Numbered from the stretch's first letter, positions 26,506-36,361 are shown. The stretch is 64,000 nt of DNA from Propioniciclava coleopterorum (GCF_011393335.1 NZ_CP049865.1:1630722-1694721); one strand, 5' to 3'. Numbers and translations are program-made. The notes: generated by a model not told the origin, from the letters alone.

Positions 26506-28011
26506 GTGGCTGTCTACTCCGACTACGCCAAGGACCGCATCGGCTGGTTCTTCGGCCTCACCGGCTGGCAACTCGGCACCCTCGCCCTGACAAGCCTGCC
26601 CGTGTTCTGGGCGATCAACACCCAACACTGGCCCCTGGTTGGCACCCTCGCCCTGGGCTGGGCGCTCCTCGCCGTCCTCGTGGTCGTCCCGGTTCGCGGC
26701 CGCTCCGCAACCGGCTGGCTGCTGGCCACCGGCAAGTACGCGGTCGGCACCCTGACCGGCTGGACCCGGTTCCGATCCCGCGCCGCGGCCGGTCGCGCCG
26801 AGGACCTCGCCCAGGCCGACCTGCCCGGCGTCCTCGCAGGCATCACCATCCACGACGGCCCACCGCAGGGACCCACCCTCGCCCGCGCCGCAATCATCCA
26901 GGACAAGGCGGCCCGCACCTGGGCGGTCACCTGCTCGATCACCCACCCCGGCATCGGACTCGCCGACGCAGACTCACGAGCCCGGCAGGGCGCCGGGCTC
27001 GCCGACCTCCTCGACGTGTGCGCCCGTACCGAACTCATCGACGAACTCCTGATCCTCGTCCGAACCGTCCCCGACGACGGCGCCGAACGCGACCTGTGGA
27101 TCCGCCAGCACCGCCGTCCCACCAGCCCACCGCTGGCCACCCAAGTGAACGACGACCTGGCCGCCACCCTGGCCCGCGCGTCGGTCCGCACCGAAGCGTT
27201 CGTCACGATCGTGGTCCCCGAAACCAGACTCGGTCGGGAGGCCAGGGAGGCCGGCGGCGGCCTCGAGGGCCGAGCCCGCGTTCTCTACTCGCTGATGGGC
27301 GAGGTTGAAGCCCAACTCCGCGGCGGGCTGAATGCCACCGACGTCACCTGGCTCACCAGCCCGCAGCTCGCGCTCGCGGTCCGCACCGGGTTCGCCCCCG
27401 GCGACCGCGCCGGCATCATCGAGGCCCTCGCCGAACGCGAGACGAACCCGGCAGTGAACGCGGACATCCCCTGGGCGCACGCCGGACCCTCCGGCGCCGA
27501 CCCCGCCCCCCGGCACTACTCCCACGACGCCTGGAACTCGGTCTCGGCAACGATCAAGCTGCCCGACAAGGGCGCCGCCCTCGGCGCGCTCGCCCCCGTC
27601 CTGGTGCCCAACGAACCCGGCGAACGCCGCAGCCTGGCGGTCGCGTTCCCGCTGCTGCGGCAGACCACCGCCGACCGGCAGTCCGCCAACGCCGAGTGGG
27701 CCGCCGACATGGGCGCCAGCCTCCGCGCCAAGGCCGGAGTCAAGATGCGCGCCCGCCAACGCGCGGACGCCGCCAAGACCTACCACCTCGACGACAAGCT
27801 CGCCCGCGGCCACGCCCTCACCCGCCCCCACGCCGTCGCCACCGTCACCGTCGCCAAGACCACCCGCATCAGCGAGTACGGCCGCAAATTGGACGCCGCC
27901 ATCCGCCGCGCAGGCTACGCCCCGCTCCGCCTCGACCTCGCCCAGGACGCCGCCTTCGCGGCCTCCAGCATCCCCCTCGGCGTCAGCCTCACCCGCCGGA
28001 GCGACGCATGA
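26506..28011 (+). CDS. SCO6880-like T4SS protein (PrgI/VirB4 N-terminal type)
   Basis: 501 residues. Two N-terminal hydrophobic segments (LGTLALTSLPVFWAI, VGTLALGWALLAVLVVVP) then a long soluble domain resembling the N-terminal half of VirB4 ATPases, without Walker motifs. Actinobacterial conjugative elements commonly split VirB4 into such a membrane-associated subunit and a separate ATPase, which is the next gene here, overlapping by 4 bp (ATGA). GTG start 26506 follows a GGAAGGAG site. Confidence 0.78.
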   Translation: MAVYSDYAKDRIGWFFGLTGWQLGTLALTSLPVFWAINTQHWPLVGTLALGWALLAVLVVVPVRGRSATGWLLATGKYAVGTLTGWTRFRSRAAAGRAEDLAQADLPGVLAGITIHDGPPQGPTLARAAIIQDKAARTWAVTCSITHPGIGLADADSRARQGAGLADLLDVCARTELIDELLILVRTVPDDGAERDLWIRQHRRPTSPPLATQVNDDLAATLARASVRTEAFVTIVVPETRLGREAREAGGGLEGRARVLYSLMGEVEAQLRGGLNATDVTWLTSPQLALAVRTGFAPGDRAGIIEALAERETNPAVNADIPWAHAGPSGADPAPRHYSHDAWNSVSATIKLPDKGAALGALAPVLVPNEPGERRSLAVAFPLLRQTTADRQSANAEWAADMGASLRAKAGVKMRARQRADAAKTYHLDDKLARGHALTRPHAVATVTVAKTTRISEYGRKLDAAIRRAGYAPLRLDLAQDAAFAASSIPLGVSLTRRSDA

Positions 28012-29513
28012 ACGCCGCCCGCGGGCGTGACACCGCCCACCTGCTCGCCGACTTCGGCCACCAACTCCCCACCCTCCACAAGCCCGCGCCACCGGCGCGG
28101 GAGGCACGATTGTTCCCACCCACCCCACGCCATGGCGTCCGACAACGCGGACGCGGCTGGGCGCCGGCGTCCGCGCCGGTGTCGGTGTGGCGGATGACCT
28201 CCGACCAAGCGCCGGTGCTCTGGCCGCTGATCGCCGCCCCCGGCCTGCCACCCACCGGCGCCCAGATGGGCATCGACCACCTGTCCGGGGGCTCGTTCTA
28301 CGCCGACCCAAACGGGTGGGTCCTCGACGATGCCATCCCCGTCACCAACCCCAACATCTTCGCGTTCGGAAAACCCGGACGCGGGAAGTCCGGCACAGTG
28401 AAGGCCTTCTGCCTCCGGATGATGGACTTCGGCTACCGCACCCTGATCCTCGGCGACCCCAAGGACGAGTACGAGAAGCTCTGCCGCGCGTTGGGCGTCC
28501 AGCCCTTCGCCATCGGTCACGGGCTCGGCGCCCGCATCAACCCCCTCGCCTTCGGACCGCTGGCCCAAGGCTGGGCCGACCTCCCGACCGCCGAAGCCCA
28601 ACGCCGCGCGGCGATCGTGTTCGGGCGCTGGCTCACCCTCGTCCGCGGCCTCGTCGGCTCCCAACGCCTCGGCGATGCCCACGTTCCCTTCGGCCCCACC
28701 GACGAAGTCGTCGTCAAGACCGCCCTCGCGCACCTCACCGGCTACACCGCCGGCAACACCCGGCTGACCGAGACCACCATCCCGCAGCTGTGGCGCCTCC
28801 TCGACCAACCCACCGCGGAACTCGTCACGGAATGCCGGTATGCCACCGAACGCCAGTTCCTCGACGAGACCCGTCTGCTGCGGGACGCCCTGGGCCAGCT
28901 CGTGTCCGGGGCGCTGGCCGGGCTGTTCGACGACCACACCACCATCGCCGTCGACTGGACCGCCCCGATCCAGTCCCTGTCGCTGTCGCGACTCGAGGCC
29001 CTCGGCGACGAAGCCATCGGGATCGCGCTCACCTGCCTCAACAGCTGGGGACGCGGCATGCGTGAACTGGCCATGCCCGGTGACCTGCGGATCGTGGTCC
29101 GCGACGAATCCTGGAAACAACTGCGCCTGGGGCCGGACGCCGTCAAGAGCTTCGACGCCGACCTGCGACTCTCCCGCCGCGACGGCGACATCCAGTTCGC
29201 CGTCGCCCACAAACCCTCCGACCTGCTCTCGGCCGGGGACGCAGACTCCCAAGCCACCGCGATCGCCAAAGACCTGCTGCACCTGGCCGACATCAAGATC
29301 CTCCACGGCCAAGACCAAGCGGTCGGCGAAGAACTCGAACGGCTCCTTGGCCTGGGACCCATCGCCCAAGACCTCGTCACCGGCTGGGCCATGCACGGCA
29401 AAGGACGCGCCCTGTGGTGCGTCGGCGACCGCCAGTACAAGGTGGCGACCCTCCTGCATCCCGCCGAGGCCGCCCTCGCGTACACCAACGACGCGCTTGA
29501 TTCAGCCCGGTAG
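28008..29513 (+). CDS. virB4: VirB4/TraC-like T4SS ATPase
   Basis: 501 residues. Walker A FGKPGRGKSGTV (about 120-131) and a Walker-B-like strand LRIVVRDESWKQL near 365; SFDADLRLSRRDGDIQFAVA is the conserved motif of VirB4/TraG-like AAA ATPases. Start ATG 28008 overlaps the stop of the SCO6880-like gene. It should power assembly of the secretion channel at the inner membrane. The long upstream in-frame extension is low-complexity shadow and is not used. Confidence 0.85.
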   Translation: MNAARGRDTAHLLADFGHQLPTLHKPAPPAREARLFPPTPRHGVRQRGRGWAPASAPVSVWRMTSDQAPVLWPLIAAPGLPPTGAQMGIDHLSGGSFYADPNGWVLDDAIPVTNPNIFAFGKPGRGKSGTVKAFCLRMMDFGYRTLILGDPKDEYEKLCRALGVQPFAIGHGLGARINPLAFGPLAQGWADLPTAEAQRRAAIVFGRWLTLVRGLVGSQRLGDAHVPFGPTDEVVVKTALAHLTGYTAGNTRLTETTIPQLWRLLDQPTAELVTECRYATERQFLDETRLLRDALGQLVSGALAGLFDDHTTIAVDWTAPIQSLSLSRLEALGDEAIGIALTCLNSWGRGMRELAMPGDLRIVVRDESWKQLRLGPDAVKSFDADLRLSRRDGDIQFAVAHKPSDLLSAGDADSQATAIAKDLLHLADIKILHGQDQAVGEELERLLGLGPIAQDLVTGWAMHGKGRALWCVGDRQYKVATLLHPAEAALAYTNDALDSAR

Positions 29514-29521
29514 GCCCGACC

Positions 29522-30550
29522 ATGAGACCCGCCGCCTGGCTGCTCGCTTCCGTCCTGTTCTTCCTGCTCGGGGTCCCGCTCGGTACAGCCCTGCTGGTCG
29601 CCACCATCGCCACCCCCGCCTCGGCGTCCGTCCCCGTGGGCCCCTGCACCATCGTCGGTGCGGACGGAACCCTCGACGTCCTCGAGCCGCTGCCGGCCCC
29701 GGGGACCGAGCGGCGGGCCAGCCTCACCAACCCGCCCACCGACATCCCCGCCGAGGTACTCGCCCTGTATCAGGAGGCGGCGACCGCCTATCGGCTGCCG
29801 TGGCCGCTGCTGGCCGGGGTCGGGATGGCCGAAACCAACCACGGACACCTCACCGGCACCTCGTCGGCAGGCGCCCAAGGGCTCATGCAGTTCCTGCCCG
29901 CCACCTTCGCCACCTACGGCGTCGACGGCAACCGTGACGGAAACGCCATCATCACCGAGGACGCAGACAGCATCCACAGCGCCGCCCACTACCTCACGGC
30001 CATGGGGGCGACCGACGGTGATGACGGCGTCCGAGCAGCCCTACTGGCCTACAACCGGGCCACCTGGTACGTCAACGACGTCCTCACCTACGCCCAGCAC
30101 TACGCCACCCAGGTCTGCGCGGCGGAAGAAAGCGACCTGCCCAACGGTCCCGACAGCCCCTGCCCACCCATCGGCAGCACCGCCGAACGCGGCCTCCAAC
30201 CGGCAGCCCTCCGAGGTCTGCGCTGCGTCAAAGCAGCCTTCCCGTGGATTCAGTCCATGGGCGGCGTCGGCTCGCGACCCAACATTTCCGACCACCCGGC
30301 CGGACGCGCGGTGGACTTCATGATCCCCGCCTGGAACACCCCCGAAGGGCGAGCCCACGGCTGGCAAGTCGCCCACTGGCTGCAAGCCCACGCGGGCGAA
30401 CTCAACGTCAAGTACGTCATCTACGACGACCACGTCTGGCGCGCGTATCGATCCTCGCAAGGCTGGACGCCCTACACCCACCCCAACGGACCGACCAGCA
30501 ACCCGACGCTGCGCCACCTCGACCACGTCCACCTCAGCGTCAACGGCTGA
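29522..30550 (+). CDS. Bifunctional lytic transglycosylase/peptidase-like cell-wall hydrolase
   Basis: 342 residues. N-terminal signal or anchor (WLLASVLFFLLGVPLGTALL), then an SLT transglycosylase domain (about 80-200: GVGMAETNHGHL with the catalytic Glu, then AQGLMQFLPATFATYG) and a C-terminal domain with DHPAGRAVDFM and LRHLDHVHLS, the His/Asp pattern of M15/ARB_07466-like domains. Such enzymes open peptidoglycan for the conjugation machinery. It closes the first T4SS block, 8 bp after the ATPase stop. Confidence 0.85.
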   Translation: MRPAAWLLASVLFFLLGVPLGTALLVATIATPASASVPVGPCTIVGADGTLDVLEPLPAPGTERRASLTNPPTDIPAEVLALYQEAATAYRLPWPLLAGVGMAETNHGHLTGTSSAGAQGLMQFLPATFATYGVDGNRDGNAIITEDADSIHSAAHYLTAMGATDGDDGVRAALLAYNRATWYVNDVLTYAQHYATQVCAAEESDLPNGPDSPCPPIGSTAERGLQPAALRGLRCVKAAFPWIQSMGGVGSRPNISDHPAGRAVDFMIPAWNTPEGRAHGWQVAHWLQAHAGELNVKYVIYDDHVWRAYRSSQGWTPYTHPNGPTSNPTLRHLDHVHLSVNG

Positions 30551-30650
30551 GCGTCGCCGAAGCACCTCATCGGTCGGGAAGTCTGTCAGGCCCGGCTGCC
30601 ACTTCCCTCCGCACCCGCGCCGAGCTCAGGTCGAAGTTCGTCGGCGGCAC

Positions 30651-30691
30651 GTGTCCCTGGAGGGCCAGTTTCGTCACTTCTGGAAGGTGAG
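30651..30691 (+). promoter_or_regulatory. 41-bp element, copy B (upstream of ardC/virD4 block)
   Basis: GTGTCC, 17 bases, TCACTTCTGGAAGGTGAG, in the same spacing as copies A, C and D. Direct-repeat cores are CTGGAGGG (30657) and CTGGAAGG (30680), 23 bp apart. It ends 24 bp before the ATG of the 55-residue protein, which has its own GAGGAGG site, so the element is not merely a ribosome-binding site. Confidence 0.7.
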
Positions 30692-30715
30692 GGACTACGA
30701 GGAGGAGCACCGATC

Positions 30716-30883
30716 ATGGAAGATACCCGGGACGACGTCGAGGACGTGGGCGGCCCGCTCACGGACGTGCCGCTGATCCTGGAGGACCTGCTCTGTCAGA
30801 TCGAGGAACTCCGCGCCACCGACGGTGACGTCGACGTGATTGCCGACCTGCTTGCCCAGGTCGAGCTCCTCCAGGGCCGGTGA
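30716..30883 (+). CDS. Small acidic protein ahead of ardC
   Basis: 55 residues beginning MEDTRDDVEDVG and ending LLAQVELLQGR; very acidic at the N-terminus, helical afterwards. No known family. Supported by a strong ribosome site (GAGGAGG), the upstream 41-bp element and a GTGA overlap with the next gene. May be a small regulator or DNA mimic; this is speculation. Confidence 0.6.
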   Translation: MEDTRDDVEDVGGPLTDVPLILEDLLCQIEELRATDGDVDVIADLLAQVELLQGR

Positions 30884-32076
30884 GCCCGATGGCAACGCGT
30901 GGTCGAAGGACTTCCGGCTACGACCGGGAGGAGGCGGACGCCGCCCGTCAGGCGACCCTGGAGACGATGCACACCCAACTGGCCGAGAAGGTCACCGCGT
31001 TGGCGTCCGGGGAGGGTTGGGCGTCTTGGCTGCGGTTCGCGAACAGCTTCCACCGGTACAGCTTCAACAACACGCTGCTGATCTGGGCGCAGAAGCCGCA
31101 GGCGACGATGGTCGCCGGCTATCGCGCCTGGCAGGCCCTCGGCCGCCAGGTCCGCCGCGGTGAGCAGTCGATCAAGGTGTACGGACCCGTCACCCGCCGC
31201 GACCCGAAGCTCGACCCGCAGGGCCGGCCCGTACGGGACGCCGACGGCAAGCCGGCGATGGAGGTCCGCGTGGTCGGGGTGAAGCCGGTGAGCGTGTTCG
31301 ACGTGTCCCAGACCGACGGCGACCCGCTGCCCGAACCGCCCGAGGCGAAGCTGCTGACCGGGCAAGCACCACCGGGCCTGTGGGACGCCCTGCAATCCTT
31401 CGTCGAAGCGCAGGGCTACACGGTGTCCCGCGGCGACTGCGGCGGAGCCAACGGGGTCACGATGTTCGACACCCGGCAGGTGCGGGTCCGCGCCGACCTC
31501 GACGACTCAGCGGCCTGTAAGACGCTCGCCCACGAGGCCGGTCACGTCGTCCTCCACCACCCGGAGCAACGTGAATTGTTCGCCTGCCGCGGGGTCGTGG
31601 AGGTGGAGGCCGAGTCGGTCGCGTTCCTGGTCACTCAGGCCCACGGCCTGGATGCCTCCCAGTACACGTTCAACTACGTGGCCGGCTGGGCCCACCAGGC
31701 CTCCACCCCTGACGGGCCGACAGTCGAAGAGGTCGTGAAGGCCACCGGCCAGCGCGTGATCGGGGCCACCGACCGGATTCTTCAAGCCACCCAACCCGCC
31801 CCGACCCTCGTCGAGGAGGCCCTGGCCGACCTGTCCGTCCAGGTCGGCCGCCCCGTGGACGCCGTCGCCACCACCCGGCAACTCGCCGTGGACGCCGACA
31901 CGAGTGCCTCGAAGCCGACGATGACGTCCACCCCCGACGCCTCCGGGTTGCGGGCGGCGTCCGTGCCCGTGCCCGCGTGGGAACGCGTCACGACACCCGC
32001 CTTGGACGGCGCCGCGCGGGACCGGCAGGCCTTACCGCGGCAGACCGTGGGCCCGGCGCCGGCGCTGCACCGCTGA
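30880..32076 (+). CDS. ArdC-like antirestriction protein with metallopeptidase motif
   Basis: 398 residues. N-terminal ArdC-type ssDNA-binding region (about 20-110: FHRYSFNNTLLIWAQKPQAT, YRAWQALGRQVRRGE) followed by a zinc-peptidase-like domain with HEAGHVVLHH near 218 and a downstream E-V-E-A-E-S-V helix. ArdC proteins coat incoming single strands and protect transferred DNA from host restriction. The C-terminal 90 residues are low complexity. GTG 30880 overlaps the preceding stop; ATG 30889 is an alternative. Confidence 0.82.
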   Translation: MSPMATRGRRTSGYDREEADAARQATLETMHTQLAEKVTALASGEGWASWLRFANSFHRYSFNNTLLIWAQKPQATMVAGYRAWQALGRQVRRGEQSIKVYGPVTRRDPKLDPQGRPVRDADGKPAMEVRVVGVKPVSVFDVSQTDGDPLPEPPEAKLLTGQAPPGLWDALQSFVEAQGYTVSRGDCGGANGVTMFDTRQVRVRADLDDSAACKTLAHEAGHVVLHHPEQRELFACRGVVEVEAESVAFLVTQAHGLDASQYTFNYVAGWAHQASTPDGPTVEEVVKATGQRVIGATDRILQATQPAPTLVEEALADLSVQVGRPVDAVATTRQLAVDADTSASKPTMTSTPDASGLRAASVPVPAWERVTTPALDGAARDRQALPRQTVGPAPALHR

Positions 32077-32101
32077 CTATCGAAGGGAGGGAAGGAACTC
32101 G

Positions 32102-32491
32102 ATGGACTCGAACGAGACGCCCAGCCGGTACCCCTACCTGATCAGTGTGCGGGGCGGCCGCCCGGTCCCGGCACGCAAGGAGGGTCACTACTTCGTGTGC
32201 GCCTACCAAGTGTTCCTCGGCTTGTGGTGGTCGCCGCGGGAGGTGCGCGTCCTCGAGTACGACCCGCACCGCGACTTCTACCGTGAACAGCGTCAAGCGA
32301 AGGAAGCCGCCCAACCAGACGCCCCGCCCGGCACCGGACCTTCCGCGTCCGAGGTCACCGTCGCCACACCAGAGGCCGCCACCGTGGACGCCCCGGTGTG
32401 GGAGCGCGTGGACGGCTCAGGCCCGCGGCGCCCGAGCCCACCCACCACGGGTTCCCCACGGTATGTGCCGCGGCGAGCGTGGGGGCGATGA
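32102..32491 (+). CDS. Conserved-looking hypothetical protein
   Basis: 129 residues. The first 70 (YPYLISVRGGRPVPARKEGH, FLGLWWSPREVRVLEYDPHR) look like a compact beta-rich domain; the remainder is Pro/Ala/Glu linker ending VPRRAWGR. No family recognised. ATG follows AAGGAGGGAAGG; its stop overlaps the next start. Being in the conjugation operon suggests an accessory role. Confidence 0.55.
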   Translation: MDSNETPSRYPYLISVRGGRPVPARKEGHYFVCAYQVFLGLWWSPREVRVLEYDPHRDFYREQRQAKEAAQPDAPPGTGPSASEVTVATPEAATVDAPVWERVDGSGPRRPSPPTTGSPRYVPRRAWGR

Positions 32492-33840
32492 GCGTGGACG
32501 CCGACACGCTCGCCACCGACCGGGGCCACGCGTGGTTCCTCAGCGCGGAGGAGCTGGCCGCCACCCGCGCCAAGATCGCCAAGCTGCAGCAACGCGCCGA
32601 ACGGAAGGGTTTCACCGGCCTGATCGACGTGGCTGCGGTCCCGGCGACGCGTTCCTCCACGTCGGCGGGTGGGCTGCCGGTCACCGTGCACGGCTTTGAT
32701 GTGACGATCACCGGCGAGCCGCCCCGCTACCAAGGGTGGCGGTTCGTCGCCGCCGTGGACGCCGTCGAGGGCGGCACGATCCTGCGCTACCCGCCCGGCT
32801 CCACCGCCGAGGTGCCGAACGATCAGATTCGGCCGGGTGAGTGTGACCACTGCCACACCACGCGCGTCCGCCGCTCCACGGTGCTGGTCTCCCACGACGT
32901 CACCGGCCGGCTGCTGCAGGTGGGCCGCTCCTGCCTGAAGGACTTCCTCGGCCACAACACCCTGCCGGTGTTCCTCACCCAGGACGGGATCGCCAACACC
33001 CTCGGCGGCAGCCTGGCCGGCACTCCGTCCGCCTGGGACGTCCACAGCGTCCTCACCTACGCCGCCGCCGCGGTCGAGGCGTTCGGGTGGACGCCCGCGT
33101 CGGCGTTCGAGCATGGCCGCGTTCCGACCCGCGACCAAGTCCGCTTGGCGCTGGTGGGTGGACGCGGCGCCGACCAGCTCCGGGACCAGCTCGCCCCCCA
33201 TCTGGCCGACGCCACCGCCCGCGTTCCCCGGCTCCGCGACGACCTGCTGACCGGGCTGACGGGCAGCTCCGGATACGAGGCCAACCTGGTGGTGGTGCTC
33301 CGCGGTGCCGCGGTCGACGCCCGGCACCTCGGGTTGGCGGTCAGCGCGATCCCCGCCCACCAACGCCTGCAGGCCGACCGTCAGCGCGAGACGGCCCGGC
33401 AGGACGCCGCTCAGACGGTCGACTACGCCGGCAGGGTCGGGGAGAAGGTCACCTTGTCCGGCGTGGTCCGCACGGCGATGCGGGTCGAGGGGTACACCTA
33501 CCGCTCACCCGACCAGGTCATGCTCGTGGTCGACTGCGGCACCGCGGTCGCGAAGATGACCACCTCCGCCGCGTGGGCCTACCAGGTCAAGGTCGGCGAC
33601 CCCCTCACCGTGACCGGCACCGTCAAGGCCCACACCGAATGGAACGGGATCAAGCAGACCGTCCTCACCCGCCCCAAGCAGCTCGACACCATCCCGGAGG
33701 GTGCCCAGCCGTCCCTCGCGGACGCCGCCCCGCCCGCCCCTTGGGAGACCGTCCCCAGTGTGCGTCTCGACGGCGCGCAGGCCGCCCAACGCTCGACCAC
33801 CACCCGGACGCCGTCCCGCGGCGTCGCCGTGTCCCACTGA
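32488..33840 (+). CDS. Putative nucleic-acid-binding protein with Cys motif and OB-fold-like region
   Basis: 450 residues, family not recognised. A zinc-binding-like block ECDHCHTTRVRRSTVLV followed by VGRSCLKDFLG lies at about 112-155. Near residues 315-390, GEKVTLSGVVRTAMRVEG and GDPLTVTGTVKAHTEWNG have the strand spacing of an OB-fold. Coiled helical regions lie between. An ssDNA- or RNA-handling role on the element is inferred. ATG 32488 overlaps the preceding stop. Confidence 0.55.
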   Translation: MSVDADTLATDRGHAWFLSAEELAATRAKIAKLQQRAERKGFTGLIDVAAVPATRSSTSAGGLPVTVHGFDVTITGEPPRYQGWRFVAAVDAVEGGTILRYPPGSTAEVPNDQIRPGECDHCHTTRVRRSTVLVSHDVTGRLLQVGRSCLKDFLGHNTLPVFLTQDGIANTLGGSLAGTPSAWDVHSVLTYAAAAVEAFGWTPASAFEHGRVPTRDQVRLALVGGRGADQLRDQLAPHLADATARVPRLRDDLLTGLTGSSGYEANLVVVLRGAAVDARHLGLAVSAIPAHQRLQADRQRETARQDAAQTVDYAGRVGEKVTLSGVVRTAMRVEGYTYRSPDQVMLVVDCGTAVAKMTTSAAWAYQVKVGDPLTVTGTVKAHTEWNGIKQTVLTRPKQLDTIPEGAQPSLADAAPPAPWETVPSVRLDGAQAAQRSTTTRTPSRGVAVSH

Positions 33841-33858
33841 CCGCCAAGGAGCCCCGCC

Positions 33859-34293
33859 ATGCAGCGCGCCCGCCGCCACAACCCCTACCCGCTCACTTGG
33901 GAGATCCCACTCGGGATCGCCTGCGCGATCCTGCTCACCCTCGCCGTCGGCATCCACCTCGGCGACGCCCTCGCCCACCTCACCGCTGGCCAGCCGTGGG
34001 CTTGGCCCCAGCCCCGTGACCTGTTCGGCAGCATCCCCGCCGTCCTCGCCGCCGAACCGGCCTCGGCGGCGGTCAACCCGCGGGTGTGGGTCGTCACCGT
34101 CGAACTCCTGCTGACCGGCAGCCTCGGCTGGGCCGCCTACAGCACGTGGCAACGCTGGGGACCGTCGCGGCTCAAGGGCATGGCCACCAGCGAACAGGCC
34201 GAACAGGTCCTCGGCGTCCGCCGGCTCCGCAAGGTCGCCGCCATCGTCCGCCCCGACCTCCACGCACGCTCCCCGAGGGAGGCCCGGCGATGA
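33859..34293 (+). CDS. Small bitopic/polytopic membrane protein preceding VirD4
   Basis: 144 residues with two hydrophobic segments (IPLGIACAILLTLAVGIHL; VVTVELLLTGSLGWAAYSTW) and a basic cytoplasmic tail containing EQVLGVRRLRKVAAIVRPDL. Overlaps VirD4 by 4 bp. The downstream VirD4 lacks N-terminal transmembrane helices, so this protein likely supplies its membrane anchor, a split arrangement known in actinobacterial elements. Confidence 0.7.
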   Translation: MQRARRHNPYPLTWEIPLGIACAILLTLAVGIHLGDALAHLTAGQPWAWPQPRDLFGSIPAVLAAEPASAAVNPRVWVVTVELLLTGSLGWAAYSTWQRWGPSRLKGMATSEQAEQVLGVRRLRKVAAIVRPDLHARSPREARR

Positions 34294-35738
34294 GGACCCG
34301 GTTCGATCCCACCCAAGTCGGTTGGCGGATCGGGCGGGCATGGGAGCCGCGCGCGCGTGACCTGTGGTGCCCGTGGGATCGCACCGCCGGCGTCATCGGC
34401 CCCCAAGGCTCCGGCAAGACCCTCGACCTGCTCACCCCTGCCCTCCTCGCCGCCCCCGGCGCCGCCCTCGTCACCCTCACCAAGGTCGACGACCTGCTCC
34501 TCACCATCACCGACCGCAGCACCGACGACCGGCCGTGTGCAGTGCTCGACCCGTTCGGCCTCGCCCCAGGACTCCCTGAACTCGTGTGGGACCCCGTGCA
34601 GGGGTGCGTCGACCCCATGGTCGCCGAACGCCGAGCCAAAGCATTCACCGCCGGCACCATCCGCGGCGCCATCCACACCGGCAGCGGTGACAGTGCCGCC
34701 CGCTTCTACGCCTCCGAAGCCGCCAAAGTCCTCCAAGGCTACCTTCACGCAGCCGCCCTCACCGGCCGCACCCTCGACGACGTCCTCGACTGGGTGTCCA
34801 GACCCCTGTCGACCACCGAACCCGGCGAGATCCTCCGCGAACACCCCCACGCCGCCCCCTACTGGCACGGCCTCCTCCACGGCGCCCTCCACGGCGACGA
34901 CCGGACCTCCAGCAACACCGTCACCACCGTCCACCAAGCCCTCAACCTGTTCTTCCAAGCCGACATCCGCCGCCGCTGCGTCCCCAGCGCGGTCCGGGCC
35001 GCAACTGACATCGCGGACATCATCCGACGCCGCGGCACCATCTACCTGCTCGGCCGGGAAGACCCCTACGCTTCGGCGTCCCCGCTGATGACCGCCCTGG
35101 CCGAACACGTCCTCGACACCGCCCTCGCGCTGGCCAACACCTCCCCCTGGGGACGCCTCTGCCCTCCGATGCTCGCCTCACTGGATGAGTTGCCGTCGAC
35201 CGCTCCGCTGCCGACGCTGCGCACACGGATGGCGAACGAGCGCGCCTTGGGGATCTCGTTCATCTACGCCGCCCAAACCTGGCGGCAGCTCGCGGCGATC
35301 TTCGGCGACCAGGAAGCCAAGGCCCTGTTCGGCCTCACCAACGTGCTCGTCATGTTCGGCGGCAGCAAGGACGTCGCGTTCAACCAGGAAGTCTCCGACC
35401 TCGTTGGCACCGTCCGCGTCCCCCGCACCACGTGGCAAACCGGACGCGGCGGCCGGTCGATCTCGGGGGAGGACATCCCCATCCTGCGCGGCGAGGAAAT
35501 CCGACAACTCCCCGAACGGCAAGCCCTCGTCATCGCCGAGAACAGCAAACCAATCATCGCCAAACTCACCCGCTGCCTCGACGGCACACCAGGACGCACC
35601 CTCCTCGAGCGCCAACGAGCCGCGCGTGAGCGCGTGGCCGCTGCACGCCACTGCCAGGTGTCGGCTGACGCGCGCGCCACCGCAGCCCTCGTCGCAGCCC
35701 AGCGCGGCGGCCTCACCGATGGCAGGCGGACACCGTGA
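34290..35738 (+). CDS. virD4: VirD4/TraG-type coupling protein
   Basis: 482 residues. Walker A GPQGSGKT at 37-44 and a Walker-B-like segment MLASLDELPSTAPLPTL near 295, followed by SFIYAAQTWRQLAAIFGDQE, the sensor-type motif of type IV coupling proteins. No transmembrane helix; the anchor is probably the upstream 144-residue protein. It should dock the MobF relaxase complex to the T4SS channel. ATG 34290 overlaps the preceding stop. Confidence 0.87.
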   Translation: MRTRFDPTQVGWRIGRAWEPRARDLWCPWDRTAGVIGPQGSGKTLDLLTPALLAAPGAALVTLTKVDDLLLTITDRSTDDRPCAVLDPFGLAPGLPELVWDPVQGCVDPMVAERRAKAFTAGTIRGAIHTGSGDSAARFYASEAAKVLQGYLHAAALTGRTLDDVLDWVSRPLSTTEPGEILREHPHAAPYWHGLLHGALHGDDRTSSNTVTTVHQALNLFFQADIRRRCVPSAVRAATDIADIIRRRGTIYLLGREDPYASASPLMTALAEHVLDTALALANTSPWGRLCPPMLASLDELPSTAPLPTLRTRMANERALGISFIYAAQTWRQLAAIFGDQEAKALFGLTNVLVMFGGSKDVAFNQEVSDLVGTVRVPRTTWQTGRGGRSISGEDIPILRGEEIRQLPERQALVIAENSKPIIAKLTRCLDGTPGRTLLERQRAARERVAAARHCQVSADARATAALVAAQRGGLTDGRRTP

Positions 35739-36361
35739 CCAGCTCGGCGCAACCTTCGACTGAGCTGGTGCTTGGGTTCCCGACCCCCGGTCCCCTCATT
35801 GGGACCGCCTACCGCGACCTCTACTTGGCCGCCGAAGGCAGCGACAACCAGAAAGCCGCCATCGGCGACCCCAGCCTGCTGCCCAAACCGTGGGACCCGC
35901 CCACCTGCCGCAACCCGCATCTGCGCGCCGAGCTGTGGGAATGGCTAGACCAAGTCGTGCTGTGGCTCAACCACGAGTACGTGTGGGACCCCGAGGGCAT
36001 GATCCCGCCCTGCTGGCCCCACCACCCGCACGTGGTTCACGAGCTCGCTGTCCTTGCCGACCAACGCCGACGTGCCGGCATCTCCCCCGATAGCAACGGC
36101 CTGGAGGAATGGCACCGCTACACCCTGCCCGGTTTCCTTGAGCGCCTGCGCGGACGCCTGAAGAGCCACTGCGACCAAGACCACCAAGCTTGGCCTGCCC
36201 GAAGCCGTCAGGTCCGCCACACCGGCGACAGCCACACCCAACGGCGGCACGCTGCCTTCGCCGACGACATACGGCGCCTCGGCGCCTCTGAACTGATCGC
36301 CCCCGCACGACCTCGACTCACCCTTCTCAACACCGAGACCGGGGAACTGCTGGACGGGTAG
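35735..36361 (+). CDS. DUF4913-like element protein
   Basis: 208 residues. The block WLNHEYVWDPEGMIPPCWP, HHPHVVHELAVLADQRRRAG is the kind of W-P-x-H-P-x-V-V-x-E-L pattern seen in DUF4913 proteins accompanying actinobacterial VirD4 genes. GTG 35735 overlaps the VirD4 stop. Function unknown; last gene of the transfer operon. Confidence 0.65.
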   Translation: MTSSAQPSTELVLGFPTPGPLIGTAYRDLYLAAEGSDNQKAAIGDPSLLPKPWDPPTCRNPHLRAELWEWLDQVVLWLNHEYVWDPEGMIPPCWPHHPHVVHELAVLADQRRRAGISPDSNGLEEWHRYTLPGFLERLRGRLKSHCDQDHQAWPARSRQVRHTGDSHTQRRHAAFADDIRRLGASELIAPARPRLTLLNTETGELLDG